This document shows positions 55,837-64,000 of a DNA stretch of 64,000 nucleotides, one piece after another. The position numbers and the translations under genes were made by a program. The notes below the pieces were generated by a model. The model ran no database searches and was not told where the DNA came from. It was given only the letters and a program-made list of their open reading frames with translations. This DNA comes from Agromyces salentinus (GTDB taxonomy: Bacteria > Actinomycetota > Actinomycetes > Actinomycetales > Microbacteriaceae), in the NCBI RefSeq assembly GCF_009749395.1, contig NZ_WBIR01000020.1:1-64000 (forward strand), given 5' to 3'. The first letter of the stretch is position 1, and each line of letters begins with the position of its first letter.

Positions 55837-56879
55837 GGATCGCGCGGTGGGAGCACCGGGGCGCCGTCGGCGAGGGCTTCGTCGTCGATGACGACGTCGT
55901 GCGCTTCCCCGACGAGCTGAGCGTGCTCGACGTGCTGCGCATGGGCCTCGCCGAACTGCCCTGGATCTCGGATGCCGCGGCGGCCGCCGCCGGTTCCGAG
56001 CCCGCCAGGCGGATCCCCATCGCCGACGTCCGGCTGCTGCCGCCCGTCGTGCCGCCGAGCGTGCGCGACTTCGTCGCGTTCGAGGAGCACGTCGAGGGCG
56101 TCGTGCGCTCGGTGTCGGGCGGGCAGGGCGTGGACGCCGAGTGGTACGAGTTCCCGACGTTCTACTTCACGAACCCGCACTCGCTCATCGCCACCGACGA
56201 GGCCGTGCGCCCTCCGCAGACCGAGCGCCTGGACTTCGAGCTCGAGGTCGCCGCCGTGATCGGCGGAGTCGCCGGCAGCGACGGGGCGAACCTCGAGCCG
56301 GATGACGCGGGGGAGCACATCTTCGGCTACACGATCTTCAACGACTGGTCGGCCCGCGACCTCCAGGCCCGCGAGATGAAGGTCCGCCTCGGCCCCTGCA
56401 AGGGCAAGGACTTCGCCACGACGCTCGGTCCCTGGATCGTGACGGCCGACGAGTTCGCCGATCGCCTCGACGACGAGGGCTTCCTCCCGATCGGCATGGA
56501 GGTGCTCGTCAACGGCGAGCGCATCGGTACCGACCTGCTCTCGAACATGGGCTGGCCGTTCGCCGAACTCGTCGCCTACGCCTCCCGCAACTCCCGGGTG
56601 ATGCCGGGCGACGTGCTGGGCTCGGGCACCGCGGGCAACGGCGGATGCCTCGGCGAGCTCTGGGGTCGCGCCGGCTCGCTCACGCCCCCGCCGCTCGTCG
56701 AGGGCGACGAGGTGGTCATGCGCGTCGAGGGCATCGGCGAGATCCGCAACGTCGTGGGCGCGGCCGTGCCTGCGCCCCGCATCGGCCCCGCCCGGACCAG
56801 GTCGCGGGCCCGACCCGGCGCGCCCGTCAGCGCGTCGAGTGCCCCGTCGTCGACCGCAGCGCCGTCCACCGCGCCCTAG
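55833..56879 (+). CDS. fumarylacetoacetate hydrolase-family protein 2
   Basis: The protein has 348 aa. The FAH fold shows VRDFVAFEEHVEGVVRSVSG, the metal site LDFELEVAAVIGGV, and GYTIFNDWSARDLQAREMKV with GPCKGKDFATTLGPW. The pattern is close to hydrolases of the 2-keto-4-pentenoate/fumarylacetoacetate type. The last ~35 residues are a Ser/Ala/Pro tail with no family function. GTG 55833 overlaps the amidohydrolase stop. Confidence 0.88.
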   Translation: MRIARWEHRGAVGEGFVVDDDVVRFPDELSVLDVLRMGLAELPWISDAAAAAAGSEPARRIPIADVRLLPPVVPPSVRDFVAFEEHVEGVVRSVSGGQGVDAEWYEFPTFYFTNPHSLIATDEAVRPPQTERLDFELEVAAVIGGVAGSDGANLEPDDAGEHIFGYTIFNDWSARDLQAREMKVRLGPCKGKDFATTLGPWIVTADEFADRLDDEGFLPIGMEVLVNGERIGTDLLSNMGWPFAELVAYASRNSRVMPGDVLGSGTAGNGGCLGELWGRAGSLTPPPLVEGDEVVMRVEGIGEIRNVVGAAVPAPRIGPARTRSRARPGAPVSASSAPSSTAAPSTAP

Positions 56880-56954
56880 GTCGCCACCCCGAACCCCGCC
56901 ACGAGAGCCCCACGAACGCACCACCCCAACCCCACCACCGATCGAGGAGATTCA

Positions 56955-58196
56955 ATGACGAATACCCGAACGGCGACGCAACCCGTCGCCGCCCGCACCG
57001 CAGGTTTCTGGCAGGCGGTGCTCCTGCTCGCGGGCAGTTGCATGCCCGTCCTCGGGTCGGTGCTCATCACGCCGATCCTGCCGCAGCTGTCCGAGGTGTT
57101 CGGCGATCAGCCCGGCTCCGAGGTCCTCGTGCCGATGATCGTGGCGATCCCGGCGCTCATCATCGCGATCTTCGCCCCGTTCGCCGGACAGATCGTCGAT
57201 CGGCTCGGGCGCAAGAACCTGCTGATCATCGCGATGTTCGCCTACGCCCTCGTCGGCACCGCGCCGGCCTGGCTCGAGGACCTGCAGCTCATCCTCTTCA
57301 GCCGCGTGCTCGTCGGCGTCTGCGAGGCGGCCATCATGACCGCCTGCACGACCCTCATCGTCGACTACTTCCACGAGGAGAAGCGGCGCACGAGGTACCT
57401 CGGCCTGCAGACCGTCGTGACGACGCTCGCGGCCACCGTCTTCATCGCCATCGGCGGAGCGCTCGGCGTCGCCGGCTGGCACACGCCGTTCTGGGTCTAC
57501 GCGATCAGCATCGTCATCGCCGTGCCGATGATCTTCCTACTCTGGGAGCCGAGCCGCGACGACCGCACCGACGCGCATGTCGCCCGAGCCGCGGGAGAGA
57601 AGGTGCGCGTGCCCTGGAGGCTGCTCGCCGCCCCGCTCGTGGTCACCCTCTTCGGCGGGTTCACGTTCTACGTGCTGATCATCGAGGCGAGCTACCTCGT
57701 CGTCGGCACCGGCGTCGCCGCGACCGACACGGGCGTCATCGGGCTCGTCGCGGCCCTCGCCTCGCTCGCGACCGCGGCCGGGGCCTTCACGTTCGCCCGC
57801 ATCGCCAAGCTCGCGCCACGCGTGCAGCTGCCGATCGCGTTCGGACTGCAGGCGGTCGGCATGCTCGTGATCTGGCTGGGCGGCGGGCTGCCCGCGGTCG
57901 TGGTCGGCGCGATCGTCGCCTCCGCGGGTTCCGGCCTGCTGCTGCCGACGCTCCTCACCTGGGCGCTGTCGAAGATCGCGTTCGAGGAGCGCGGTCGCTC
58001 GACCGGCTGGTGGCAGACCTCGTTCTACCTCGGCCAGTTCCTCACGCCGATCCTCATGGGCGCGCTCGCGGCCGCGGTCGGCGGGCTGTCCGTCGCGGTC
58101 GGCGTCGTCGGCATCGTGGCTGCCCTCGTCGCGATCGTCCTCGGGGTGCTCCTGCGACGGCCAGCGGTGGCCGCGCCCGAGCGGGCCGCAGCCTGA
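56955..58196 (+). CDS. MFS transporter (paralogue 2)
   Basis: This 413-aa, 12-helix transporter is highly similar to that at 48907: GQIVDRLGRKNLLI, RVLVGVCEAAIMTACTTLIV, LFGGFTFYVLIIEASYLVVG. GAGGAG precedes ATG 56955. As the last gene of the FAH/cyclase/monooxygenase run it most likely imports that pathway's aromatic substrate. Confidence 0.92.
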   Translation: MTNTRTATQPVAARTAGFWQAVLLLAGSCMPVLGSVLITPILPQLSEVFGDQPGSEVLVPMIVAIPALIIAIFAPFAGQIVDRLGRKNLLIIAMFAYALVGTAPAWLEDLQLILFSRVLVGVCEAAIMTACTTLIVDYFHEEKRRTRYLGLQTVVTTLAATVFIAIGGALGVAGWHTPFWVYAISIVIAVPMIFLLWEPSRDDRTDAHVARAAGEKVRVPWRLLAAPLVVTLFGGFTFYVLIIEASYLVVGTGVAATDTGVIGLVAALASLATAAGAFTFARIAKLAPRVQLPIAFGLQAVGMLVIWLGGGLPAVVVGAIVASAGSGLLLPTLLTWALSKIAFEERGRSTGWWQTSFYLGQFLTPILMGALAAAVGGLSVAVGVVGIVAALVAIVLGVLLRRPAVAAPERAAA

Positions 58197-58335
58197 GTCC
58201 GACGCCCGGCGTCGGCCCACGCGGGTCCGCGCCGGGCGCCAGGCGGCGCGCAGGCCGCGCCAGGCCGCGCACGACGGCGGGGACGATCGGACCATCGATG
58301 GGCTCGATGCAACCCTGCGGATATATCGCCAGGAT

Positions 58336-58344
58336 TGATACACT
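58336..58344 (+). promoter_or_regulatory. lysR -10 box overlapping a TGATAC element
   Basis: TGATAC at 58336-58341 overlaps the -10-like TACACT (58339-58344), about 38 bases before the lysR GTG. The same TGATAC word is repeated in the divergent promoter at 51384-51446, consistent with autoregulation by the LysR protein. Confidence 0.4.
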
Positions 58345-58381
58345 CGGATTCTCTGCCGTTCCGATCCGAAAGCACGATGCC

Positions 58382-59344
58382 GTGTCCGATCGCTCCCTCT
58401 CACGCCTCGACCTGAACCTGCTGGTCTCCCTCGATGCCCTGCTCACCGAGCGCAGCGTCACCCGCGCCGCGGAACGCCTGCGCCTCAGCCAGCCCGCGCT
58501 CAGCGCCTCGCTGGCCCGGCTCCGCGCGCACTTCAACGACCCGATACTCGCGAGGCAGGGCAACACGTACGAACTCACGCCGCTCGCCTCGCGGCTCGCG
58601 GAGCACACGGGTTCGGCCCTCGACGCGGCCCGCCGGGTCTTCGAGTCGCAGGCCGAGTGGGACCCACGCGAGTCGACGCGCGAGTTCGCCGTGTACGGGT
58701 CCGACTACGCGTTCGCGACGATCGGGCGACGGGTCTCGATGCTGGCCGCCGAGCGTGCGCCCGGGGTGCGGTTCCGCTTCCTGCTGCACAACCCGCAGAT
58801 CGTCGACGACGCCGTCAACCGCCTGCGCAGTGCCGACGGCATGCTCATGCCGCACGGCTTCCTCGACGGGCTGCCCTTCACCGACCTGTGGACCGACGGG
58901 TGGGTGATCGTCGCCGCAGACGACAACCCCGAGGTGGGCGAGACCGTGAGCATGGAGGACCTCGCCGCCCTGCCATGGGTGTTCACGTACCAGTCGAGGT
59001 CGGCGTTCACGTCGGCGACCCGGCAGATCCAGCAGCTCGGCATCGAGCCCCGCGTCGAGGTCGTGGTCGAGAGCTTCCTCAGCCTGCCCGGTTTCGTGGC
59101 CGGCACGAGCCGGCTCGGGCTCGTGCAGGCCGGCCTGGCCGGCATCGTGCGCGCGATGCCCGGGCTCCGGGTCCTCGCGCCCCCGTTCGAGGCGACCGAG
59201 ATCCACAACGCCCTGTGGTGGCATCCGGTGCATCGCCGTGATCCCGAGCACGAGTGGATGCGCACCCTGTTCGCCGAGGCGGCCGCCGCCCTCGCCGACA
59301 CCGGCGTCGACGGCCTCGACGGTGCGGGCCGTGCCCAGGGGTGA
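58382..59344 (+). CDS. LysR family transcriptional regulator
   Basis: The regulator has 320 aa. The HTH is LDLNLLVSLDALLTERSVTR and AAERLRLSQPALSASLARLR; an effector domain follows (EFAVYGSDYAFATIGRRVSM). The GTG at 58382 gives the normal N terminus; no good Shine-Dalgarno sequence is present. It resembles the LysR at 34500. It lies after the catabolic operon, and its promoter shares TGATAC elements with the 51.4-kb divergent promoter, so it is the likely activator of that operon. Its 3' end overlaps an iclR gene. Confidence 0.9.
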   Translation: MSDRSLSRLDLNLLVSLDALLTERSVTRAAERLRLSQPALSASLARLRAHFNDPILARQGNTYELTPLASRLAEHTGSALDAARRVFESQAEWDPRESTREFAVYGSDYAFATIGRRVSMLAAERAPGVRFRFLLHNPQIVDDAVNRLRSADGMLMPHGFLDGLPFTDLWTDGWVIVAADDNPEVGETVSMEDLAALPWVFTYQSRSAFTSATRQIQQLGIEPRVEVVVESFLSLPGFVAGTSRLGLVQAGLAGIVRAMPGLRVLAPPFEATEIHNALWWHPVHRRDPEHEWMRTLFAEAAAALADTGVDGLDGAGRAQG

Positions 59345-60083
59345 GGACGACCGGAGCGTCGCCCGCAAGCTCTTCGCGATCGCCGACGCGTTCGAGCGCG
59401 GTGACGAGCTCACGCTGAGCGAGATCGCCGACCGCGCGCGGCTGCCGCTGTCGACGGCGCATCGCCTCCTCGGCGAGTGGGTCGAATGGGGCGGCATCAC
59501 CCGGTCGGGCGACGGCCGGTACCGCGTCGGCATCAAGCTGTGGCGGCTCGCGGTGCGACAGCCCTCGTCACGCCGCCTCCGCATCGCCGCGAAGCCCTAC
59601 CTCGAGGACCTCTTCGAGTCGACGGGGGAGCATGTGCACCTCGCCGTCAGGGAGGGGCTCGGTGCCGTCTACCTCGAGCGGATGTCGGGCGCCGACGCCG
59701 TGCCCTCGATCACCGACATCGGCTCGCGGCTGCCGCTGCACGCGACCGGGGTCGGGCAGGCCCTGCTCGCCTTCGCGCCGCCCGGCGTCTTCGAGGACGT
59801 CATCGCCGCAGGTCCCCGACGGTTCCTGCCCGGCACCGTCGTCGACGAGGGCGCCCTGCGCGAGCGGATGGCGCGCACCCGCGCCACGGGCATCGCGACG
59901 TCGGTCGAGGCGCTGACGAAGGGCGCCTTCTCGGTGGCGGCCCCGGTGCGCGACGCCACCGGCGACGTCGTCGCCGCGGTGTCGATCATCGCCCACGTCG
60001 AACGGCTGGAGGAGCCGCAGTTCGCCCTCGGCGTCCGCATCGCGGGGCGGGGCATCTCGGCCGCGCTCGGCCACCGGCCGTAG
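59331..60083 (+). CDS. IclR family transcriptional regulator (Pca/Pob-type)
   Basis: The regulator has about 250 aa. The HTH is LTLSEIADRARLPLSTAHRL and LGEWVEWGGITRSGDGRYRV; the effector domain has IGSRLPLHATGVGQALLAFA and FSVAAPVRDATGDVVAAVSI. The start is GTG 59331 or 59322, inside the lysR 3' end. It directly precedes pobA-pcaHGB, where IclR-type PobR/PcaR regulators are usual, and a 15-base IclR-like palindrome lies upstream of pobA. Confidence 0.88.
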   Translation: MPRGEDDRSVARKLFAIADAFERGDELTLSEIADRARLPLSTAHRLLGEWVEWGGITRSGDGRYRVGIKLWRLAVRQPSSRRLRIAAKPYLEDLFESTGEHVHLAVREGLGAVYLERMSGADAVPSITDIGSRLPLHATGVGQALLAFAPPGVFEDVIAAGPRRFLPGTVVDEGALRERMARTRATGIATSVEALTKGAFSVAAPVRDATGDVVAAVSIIAHVERLEEPQFALGVRIAGRGISAALGHRP

Positions 60084-60148
60084 CCGCTCCGCCGCGGCAT
60101 CCGGCGTTCGCTCGGCTGACGCGATGGGCAGGATCCGCCCGGACGCGC

Positions 60149-60163
60149 TTCCATCAGATGGAA
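60149..60163. promoter_or_regulatory. IclR-like operator before pobA
   Basis: TTCCATCAGATGGAA has perfect 6-base arms around CAG. It resembles the TGGAA/TTCCA pattern of IclR-family boxes and lies 73 bases before the pobA start, in the only gap of the pob-pca unit. Confidence 0.6.
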
Positions 60164-60235
60164 TCGGGGATGCGCCGCCGGGCGCTCCCGGCGCACGATG
60201 GCAGCACCTTCCCACGGACGCGAGAGGACGCAGCG

Positions 60236-61417
60236 TTGCGAACCCAGGTGGTCATCATCGGAGCCGGACCAGCCGGCCTCCTGCTCGGGCACGTCCTGCA
60301 CCGGGCCGGCATCGGGTTCACGATCCTCGAGGCCCGGTCGCGCGAGCACGTGCTCGGTCGCATCCGCGCCGGCGTGCTCGAGCAGGGCTCGGTCGACGCC
60401 CTCACCGAGCTGGGCCTGGACGCCGACCTCCGGGAGCACGGCCTCACCCATCGCGGCATCCACCTGCAGTTCGAGGGGGCACGCCGCCACATCGACTTCG
60501 TCGACCTCGTCGGACGCACGGTCACGATCTACGGGCAGCAGGCGCTCGTGCGCCACCTGCTCGCCGAGCACGAGCGGCTCGGCAGCGACATCCGCTTCGA
60601 GCTCGCCGACGTGACGCCGCTCGGGCTCGACGGCTCGAGCCCCCGCGTGAGGGCCACCGACGCCGGCCGGGCGATCGAGCTCGACGCCGACCTCGTCGTC
60701 GGCGCCGACGGCTTCCACGGCGTCTGCCGGCCCGCGATCCCGGGGCTGCGCGGCCTCGAGCGCTCGTACCCGTTCGGCTGGCTCGGGATCCTCGCCGACG
60801 TGCCGCCCTCGACCGACGACCTCGTCTACGCGCTGCACCCCGACGGCTTCGCGATGCACTCGATGCGCTCGCCCGAGGTCTCCCGCCTGTACCTCCAGGT
60901 CGGCCACGACGCATCGATCGACGACTGGTCCGACGCGCGCATCTGGGACGCGCTGCAGACCCGGCTCGGCGTCGCCGGATGGACCCTGCACGAGGGCGAG
61001 GTGCTCGAGAAGTCGATCACCCCGATGCGCTCCTACGTCGCCTCGACGATGGCGCACGGCCGGCTGTTCCTCGTCGGCGACGCGGCGCACATCGTGCCGC
61101 CGACCGGCGCGAAGGGCCTGAACTCGGCCATCGCCGACGTCGTGCTGCTCGGGCGGGCGATCGTCGCCGGCCTGCTGCGCGGCGATGATGCCGGCCTGCA
61201 CGGCTACGGCGACGCCGCGCTCGCGCGCCAGTGGAAGGTGCAGCAGTTCTCCGAGTGGATGACCGACCTCCTCCACGTCCACGAGGGGCCGGATGCCGCG
61301 GCCCGCGAGTTCGCGTACCGCAGCCAGGTCGGCCGGCTCGAGTACGTCACCGGGTCGCGCGCCGCGCGGCAGAGCCTCGCCGAGCAGTACGCCGGCCTTC
61401 CCTTCACGACGGAGTGA
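60236..61417 (+). CDS. pobA: 4-hydroxybenzoate 3-monooxygenase
   Basis: PobA (393 aa) hydroxylates 4-hydroxybenzoate to protocatechuate with FAD and NAD(P)H. The FAD loop is VVIIGAGPAGLLLGHVLHRA, followed by the PobA-typical RIRAGVLEQGS, DG motif LVVGADGFHGVCR, and GD motif FLVGDAAHIVPPTGAKGLN. The start is TTG 60236, giving LRTQVVIIGAGPAG, which matches the normal PobA N terminus; GAGAGGA lies eight to ten bases upstream. pcaH follows by two bases. Confidence 0.95.
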   Translation: MRTQVVIIGAGPAGLLLGHVLHRAGIGFTILEARSREHVLGRIRAGVLEQGSVDALTELGLDADLREHGLTHRGIHLQFEGARRHIDFVDLVGRTVTIYGQQALVRHLLAEHERLGSDIRFELADVTPLGLDGSSPRVRATDAGRAIELDADLVVGADGFHGVCRPAIPGLRGLERSYPFGWLGILADVPPSTDDLVYALHPDGFAMHSMRSPEVSRLYLQVGHDASIDDWSDARIWDALQTRLGVAGWTLHEGEVLEKSITPMRSYVASTMAHGRLFLVGDAAHIVPPTGAKGLNSAIADVVLLGRAIVAGLLRGDDAGLHGYGDAALARQWKVQQFSEWMTDLLHVHEGPDAAAREFAYRSQVGRLEYVTGSRAARQSLAEQYAGLPFTTE

Positions 61418-61419
61418 GC

Positions 61420-62217
61420 ATGCCACGCACGCCTTCCCAGCCCGAGCTGACGCAGCAGGCGATCAGCCACGAGATCGCCGACCGGCACGATCGCGAACGG
61501 GATGCCGCGGCATCCGACGGTCGTGGGCTTCCCGCCCACCCGCGCCGCGACTTCGCGCCGTACCGCTCGACCCTGCTGCGGCATCCGACGCATGAACTCG
61601 TGCGCGCCGACCCCGAGGAGATCGAGCTCGTCTCGCCGGCGTTCGGCCACACCGACGTCGCACCCGAGGAGGCCGACCTCACGATCCAGCACACGGGGGA
61701 GCCGCTCGGCGAGCGGATCATCATCACCGGCCGCGTGCTCGACGGCGACGGGCGCCCGGTGCGGAACCAGCTCGTGGAGATCTGGCAGGCCAACGCCTCT
61801 GGCCGGTACGTGCACAAGCGCGACCAGCATCCGGCGCCGCTCGACCCCAACTTCACGGGCGTCGGCCGCATCGTCACCGGTGACGACGGCTCCTACCGCC
61901 TGACCACGATCAAGCCGGGCGCCTACCCGTGGAAGAACCATCGCAACGCGTGGCGGCCGGCCCACATCCACTTCTCCTTCTTCGGCTCGGCGTTCACGCA
62001 GCGCCTCATCACGCAGATGTACTTCCCGGGCGACCCGCTCTTCGCGCTCGACCCGATCTACCAGTCGATCCTCGACCCGGCGGCGCGTGAACGGCTCGTC
62101 GCCGCATACGACCACGACGTGAGCGAGCCCGAGTGGGCCATCGGCTACCGCTGGGACGTCGTGCTCACCGGCCCGCGATCGACCTGGATGGAACCGGAGG
62201 ACGCCGACCATGCCTGA
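61420..62217 (+). CDS. pcaH: protocatechuate 3,4-dioxygenase beta subunit
   Basis: PcaH (265 aa) carries the catalytic non-heme Fe(III). Its ligands are visible: Tyr in SGRYVHKRDQ, Tyr in KPGAYPWKNH, and His residues in WRPAHIHFSFFG. The N-terminal extension (YRSTLLRHPTHELVRADPEE) is typical. It overlaps pcaG by eight bases. With PcaG it opens the ring of protocatechuate to 3-carboxy-cis,cis-muconate. Confidence 0.96.
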   Translation: MPRTPSQPELTQQAISHEIADRHDRERDAAASDGRGLPAHPRRDFAPYRSTLLRHPTHELVRADPEEIELVSPAFGHTDVAPEEADLTIQHTGEPLGERIIITGRVLDGDGRPVRNQLVEIWQANASGRYVHKRDQHPAPLDPNFTGVGRIVTGDDGSYRLTTIKPGAYPWKNHRNAWRPAHIHFSFFGSAFTQRLITQMYFPGDPLFALDPIYQSILDPAARERLVAAYDHDVSEPEWAIGYRWDVVLTGPRSTWMEPEDADHA

Positions 62218-62860
62218 GCAGCCCGCACCCGAGGCCTTCGACGCGACCGACCTGCCCGGCGCCGACGTCGGACCCGGCGCGGCCGACGGCCCGCACCGGC
62301 ACCCGCTCGGCCAGACCCCATCGCAGACGGTCGGTCCGTTCTTCGGGTACGCCCTGCCGTACCCGGGCGGACCCGACGTGCGCGCCCCCTGGCTGCCCGA
62401 TGCCGTGCGCCTGCACGGAACCGTGTTCGACGGCGCCGGCCAGCCGGTTCCCGACGCCGTCGTCGAGATCTGGGGCGCGGATGCCGCTGGCGTGACGTCG
62501 ACCGAACGCGGCTCCTTCGATCGGGATCTTCACGGGTTCTCGGGCTTCGGGCGCGCCGCCGTCGATCGGGACGGCCACTACTCGTTCACGACGATCAAGC
62601 CGGGCGCGATGCGGGACGGGTCCGCCCCGTACCTGCTGGTGGCCCTGTTCGCCCGCGGCGTACTGCACCACCTCTTCACCCGCTCGTACTTCGGCGACGA
62701 GCCGGAGGCGAACGCGGCCGACCCGCTGCTCAGCCGTATCGACCCGGCCCGCCGGTCCACCCTCGTCGCCGAGCCTGATGCGACGGCGTCGTACCGGTTC
62801 GACCTCCGCCTGCAGGGCGAGGGCGAGACCGTGTTCCTCGACTACGGCACGGAACTGTGA
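62210..62860 (+). CDS. pcaG: protocatechuate 3,4-dioxygenase alpha subunit
   Basis: PcaG (216 aa) is the non-catalytic partner of PcaH: TPSQTVGPFFGYALPYPGG, then FGRAAVDRDGHYSFTTIKPG and YLLVALFARGVLHHLFTRSY. The Fe ligand positions are not kept, as expected for the alpha subunit. The ATG lies within the pcaH 3' end, so the subunits are made in step. Confidence 0.95.
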   Translation: MPEQPAPEAFDATDLPGADVGPGAADGPHRHPLGQTPSQTVGPFFGYALPYPGGPDVRAPWLPDAVRLHGTVFDGAGQPVPDAVVEIWGADAAGVTSTERGSFDRDLHGFSGFGRAAVDRDGHYSFTTIKPGAMRDGSAPYLLVALFARGVLHHLFTRSYFGDEPEANAADPLLSRIDPARRSTLVAEPDATASYRFDLRLQGEGETVFLDYGTEL

Positions 62861-62873
62861 TGGAGTCGTGGCG

Positions 62874-64000
62874 ATGACGGACTGGGGACTGCTCGATCCC
62901 GGAGCGGCCGACACGACGGGAACCGACGACGATGCCGTGCTCGCGGCCATGGTCGAGGTCGAACGTGCGCTGCTGCGGGCGTGGGGGAGCGAGCTCGACG
63001 AGTTCCTCGAGCCCCAGGCCGACGCGCTCGACGCCGCAGCGCTGGAGCGACCCGTGCTCGTCGAGGGCGTCGTCCGAGACGCGGTCCCGGTCGTCGCGCT
63101 CGTGCCGGTGCTCCGCGCCCAGCTCGATGCCGCGGGGCTCGCGAGCGATCGGCTCCACCTCGGCGCGACGAGCCAGGACGTCGTCGACACGGCGCTGATG
63201 CTCGTCGCGCGGGACGCGCTCCGCGCGTCGCGTACCGCGCTCGTCACCGTCGGAGCCCGCCTCGCGGCACTCGCCGACGCCGAACGGCGCGCGTTCCGCA
63301 TCGCACGGTCCGTCGCGCGTCACGCCGAGGCGAGCACCTTCGGCATCCTGGCCGCGGGCTGGCTCGACGGCGTCTCCTCCGCGATCGAGGCGATCGACGC
63401 GCTCACATTCCCGGTGCAGTTCGGCGGTGCCGTCGGCACGGGAACCGCAGCGGATGCCGCGGCCGATCGCCCGGGTGCCGGTGAGGCCGTCCGCGCCGAG
63501 CTCGCCTCCCGGCTGGGGCTGGCCGATCCGCGCCGCTCCTGGCACGCCGAGCGCACGCCGGTGCTCGCCGTCGCCGCTGCGAGTTCGAGCGTCATCGCGG
63601 CGCTCGGACGCTTCGCGGGCGACGTGACGCTCCTCTCCCGGGAGGAGCTCGGCGAGGTCCGCCTCGCCGACGGCGGGGGATCCTCGGCGATGCCGCACAA
63701 GCGCAACCCGGTCGACGCGGTGGCGCTCACGGCGGCCGCCGTCGAGGCTCCTGGCCTGCTGCAGGTCGTCGTCTCCGCGGGCGTCGCCGGCGACGAGCGG
63801 CCGGCGGGGCGCTGGCACGCGGAGTGGATGCCGCTCCGCCGGCTCGTGCGCCTCGCACGCTCGGCGTCGAGCGCCGCAGCGCGACTCGTCGAGGGCCTCG
63901 AGTTCGACGTCGACCGCGCCGGCCGGACCCTCGCCGGTGCCGGTCCCGCGGGCGAACGCCCCGATCGCGGCGTGCTCGCCGCGGCATCCGACCGCATCGT
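62874..64000 (+). CDS. pcaB: 3-carboxy-cis,cis-muconate cycloisomerase, 3' end beyond window
   Basis: At least 375 aa are encoded from ATG 62874 (GGAGTCGTGGCG upstream) without a stop before the window ends. It belongs to the fumarase/aspartase superfamily: LGATSQDVVDTALML and the signature GGSSAMPHKRNPVDAVAL, which holds the catalytic Ser loop. It converts 3-carboxymuconate to the muconolactone. Later beta-ketoadipate genes (pcaC/D/L and the CoA steps) presumably follow outside the window. Confidence 0.93.
   Translation, partial: MTDWGLLDPGAADTTGTDDDAVLAAMVEVERALLRAWGSELDEFLEPQADALDAAALERPVLVEGVVRDAVPVVALVPVLRAQLDAAGLASDRLHLGATSQDVVDTALMLVARDALRASRTALVTVGARLAALADAERRAFRIARSVARHAEASTFGILAAGWLDGVSSAIEAIDALTFPVQFGGAVGTGTAADAAADRPGAGEAVRAELASRLGLADPRRSWHAERTPVLAVAAASSSVIAALGRFAGDVTLLSREELGEVRLADGGGSSAMPHKRNPVDAVALTAAAVEAPGLLQVVVSAGVAGDERPAGRWHAEWMPLRRLVRLARSASSAAARLVEGLEFDVDRAGRTLAGAGPAGERPDRGVLAAASDRI

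Overview
The window is high-GC DNA with closely packed genes, many GTG starts and a housekeeping gene order like that around Mycobacterium tuberculosis Rv1691-Rv1713. It most likely comes from an actinobacterium of the order Micrococcales, family Microbacteriaceae (Agromyces/Microbacterium-like). The family assignment is inferred from gene order, protein style and the frequent GGCATCC/GGATGCC word.

0-19.9 kb is core chromosome. The 3' end of a 5S rRNA gene and its terminator are followed by a long co-directional run: a repeat-rich TPR-like protein, a HAD phosphatase, a 54-aa protein, tlyA, nadK, recN, pyrG, a NUDIX hydrolase, xerD, a ParA ATPase, scpA, scpB, rluB, tyrA, cmk and der. Most neighbours overlap by a few bases, so translational coupling is likely. 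A divergent acetyltransferase/MarR pair and two small membrane proteins follow.

19.9-28.4 kb looks like a decayed integrated element in a tRNA-Pro(GGG) gene. The last 30 bases of the tRNA recur, with two mismatches, 8.4 kb downstream. The segment carries an ECF sigma factor with its membrane partner, a MarR/F420-type reductase pair, a SRPBCC protein, an IS21-family element and small secreted or membrane proteins. I see no integrase gene.

28.4-36.6 kb holds an alkyl-sulfatase, a soluble Ser/Thr kinase, a protein joining an ATPase-like domain to a LuxR-type HTH, the two ribulose-monophosphate (RuMP) formaldehyde-fixation enzymes (6-phospho-3-hexuloisomerase and 3-hexulose-6-phosphate synthase), and LysR and LacI regulators. 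36.6-44.8 kb is a LacI-controlled glycoside operon: an ABC sugar importer, an alpha-L-rhamnosidase (GH78) and a GH3 beta-glycosidase.

44.7-64 kb is devoted to aromatic catabolism: an IclR regulator, a VanB-type reductase with a cytochrome P450 (probable O-demethylase or hydroxylase) and an SDR; two paralogous MFS transporters; an extradiol dioxygenase; two FAH-family hydrolases; a cyclase-family hydrolase; an FAD monooxygenase; an ACMSD-like amidohydrolase; LysR and IclR regulators; and pobA-pcaHG-pcaB (4-hydroxybenzoate to protocatechuate to the beta-ketoadipate pathway), cut by the window end. Formaldehyde released by oxidative O-demethylation could be fixed by the RuMP pair 12 kb upstream; that link is inference. 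Clear palindromes precede several regulated units and are listed individually.
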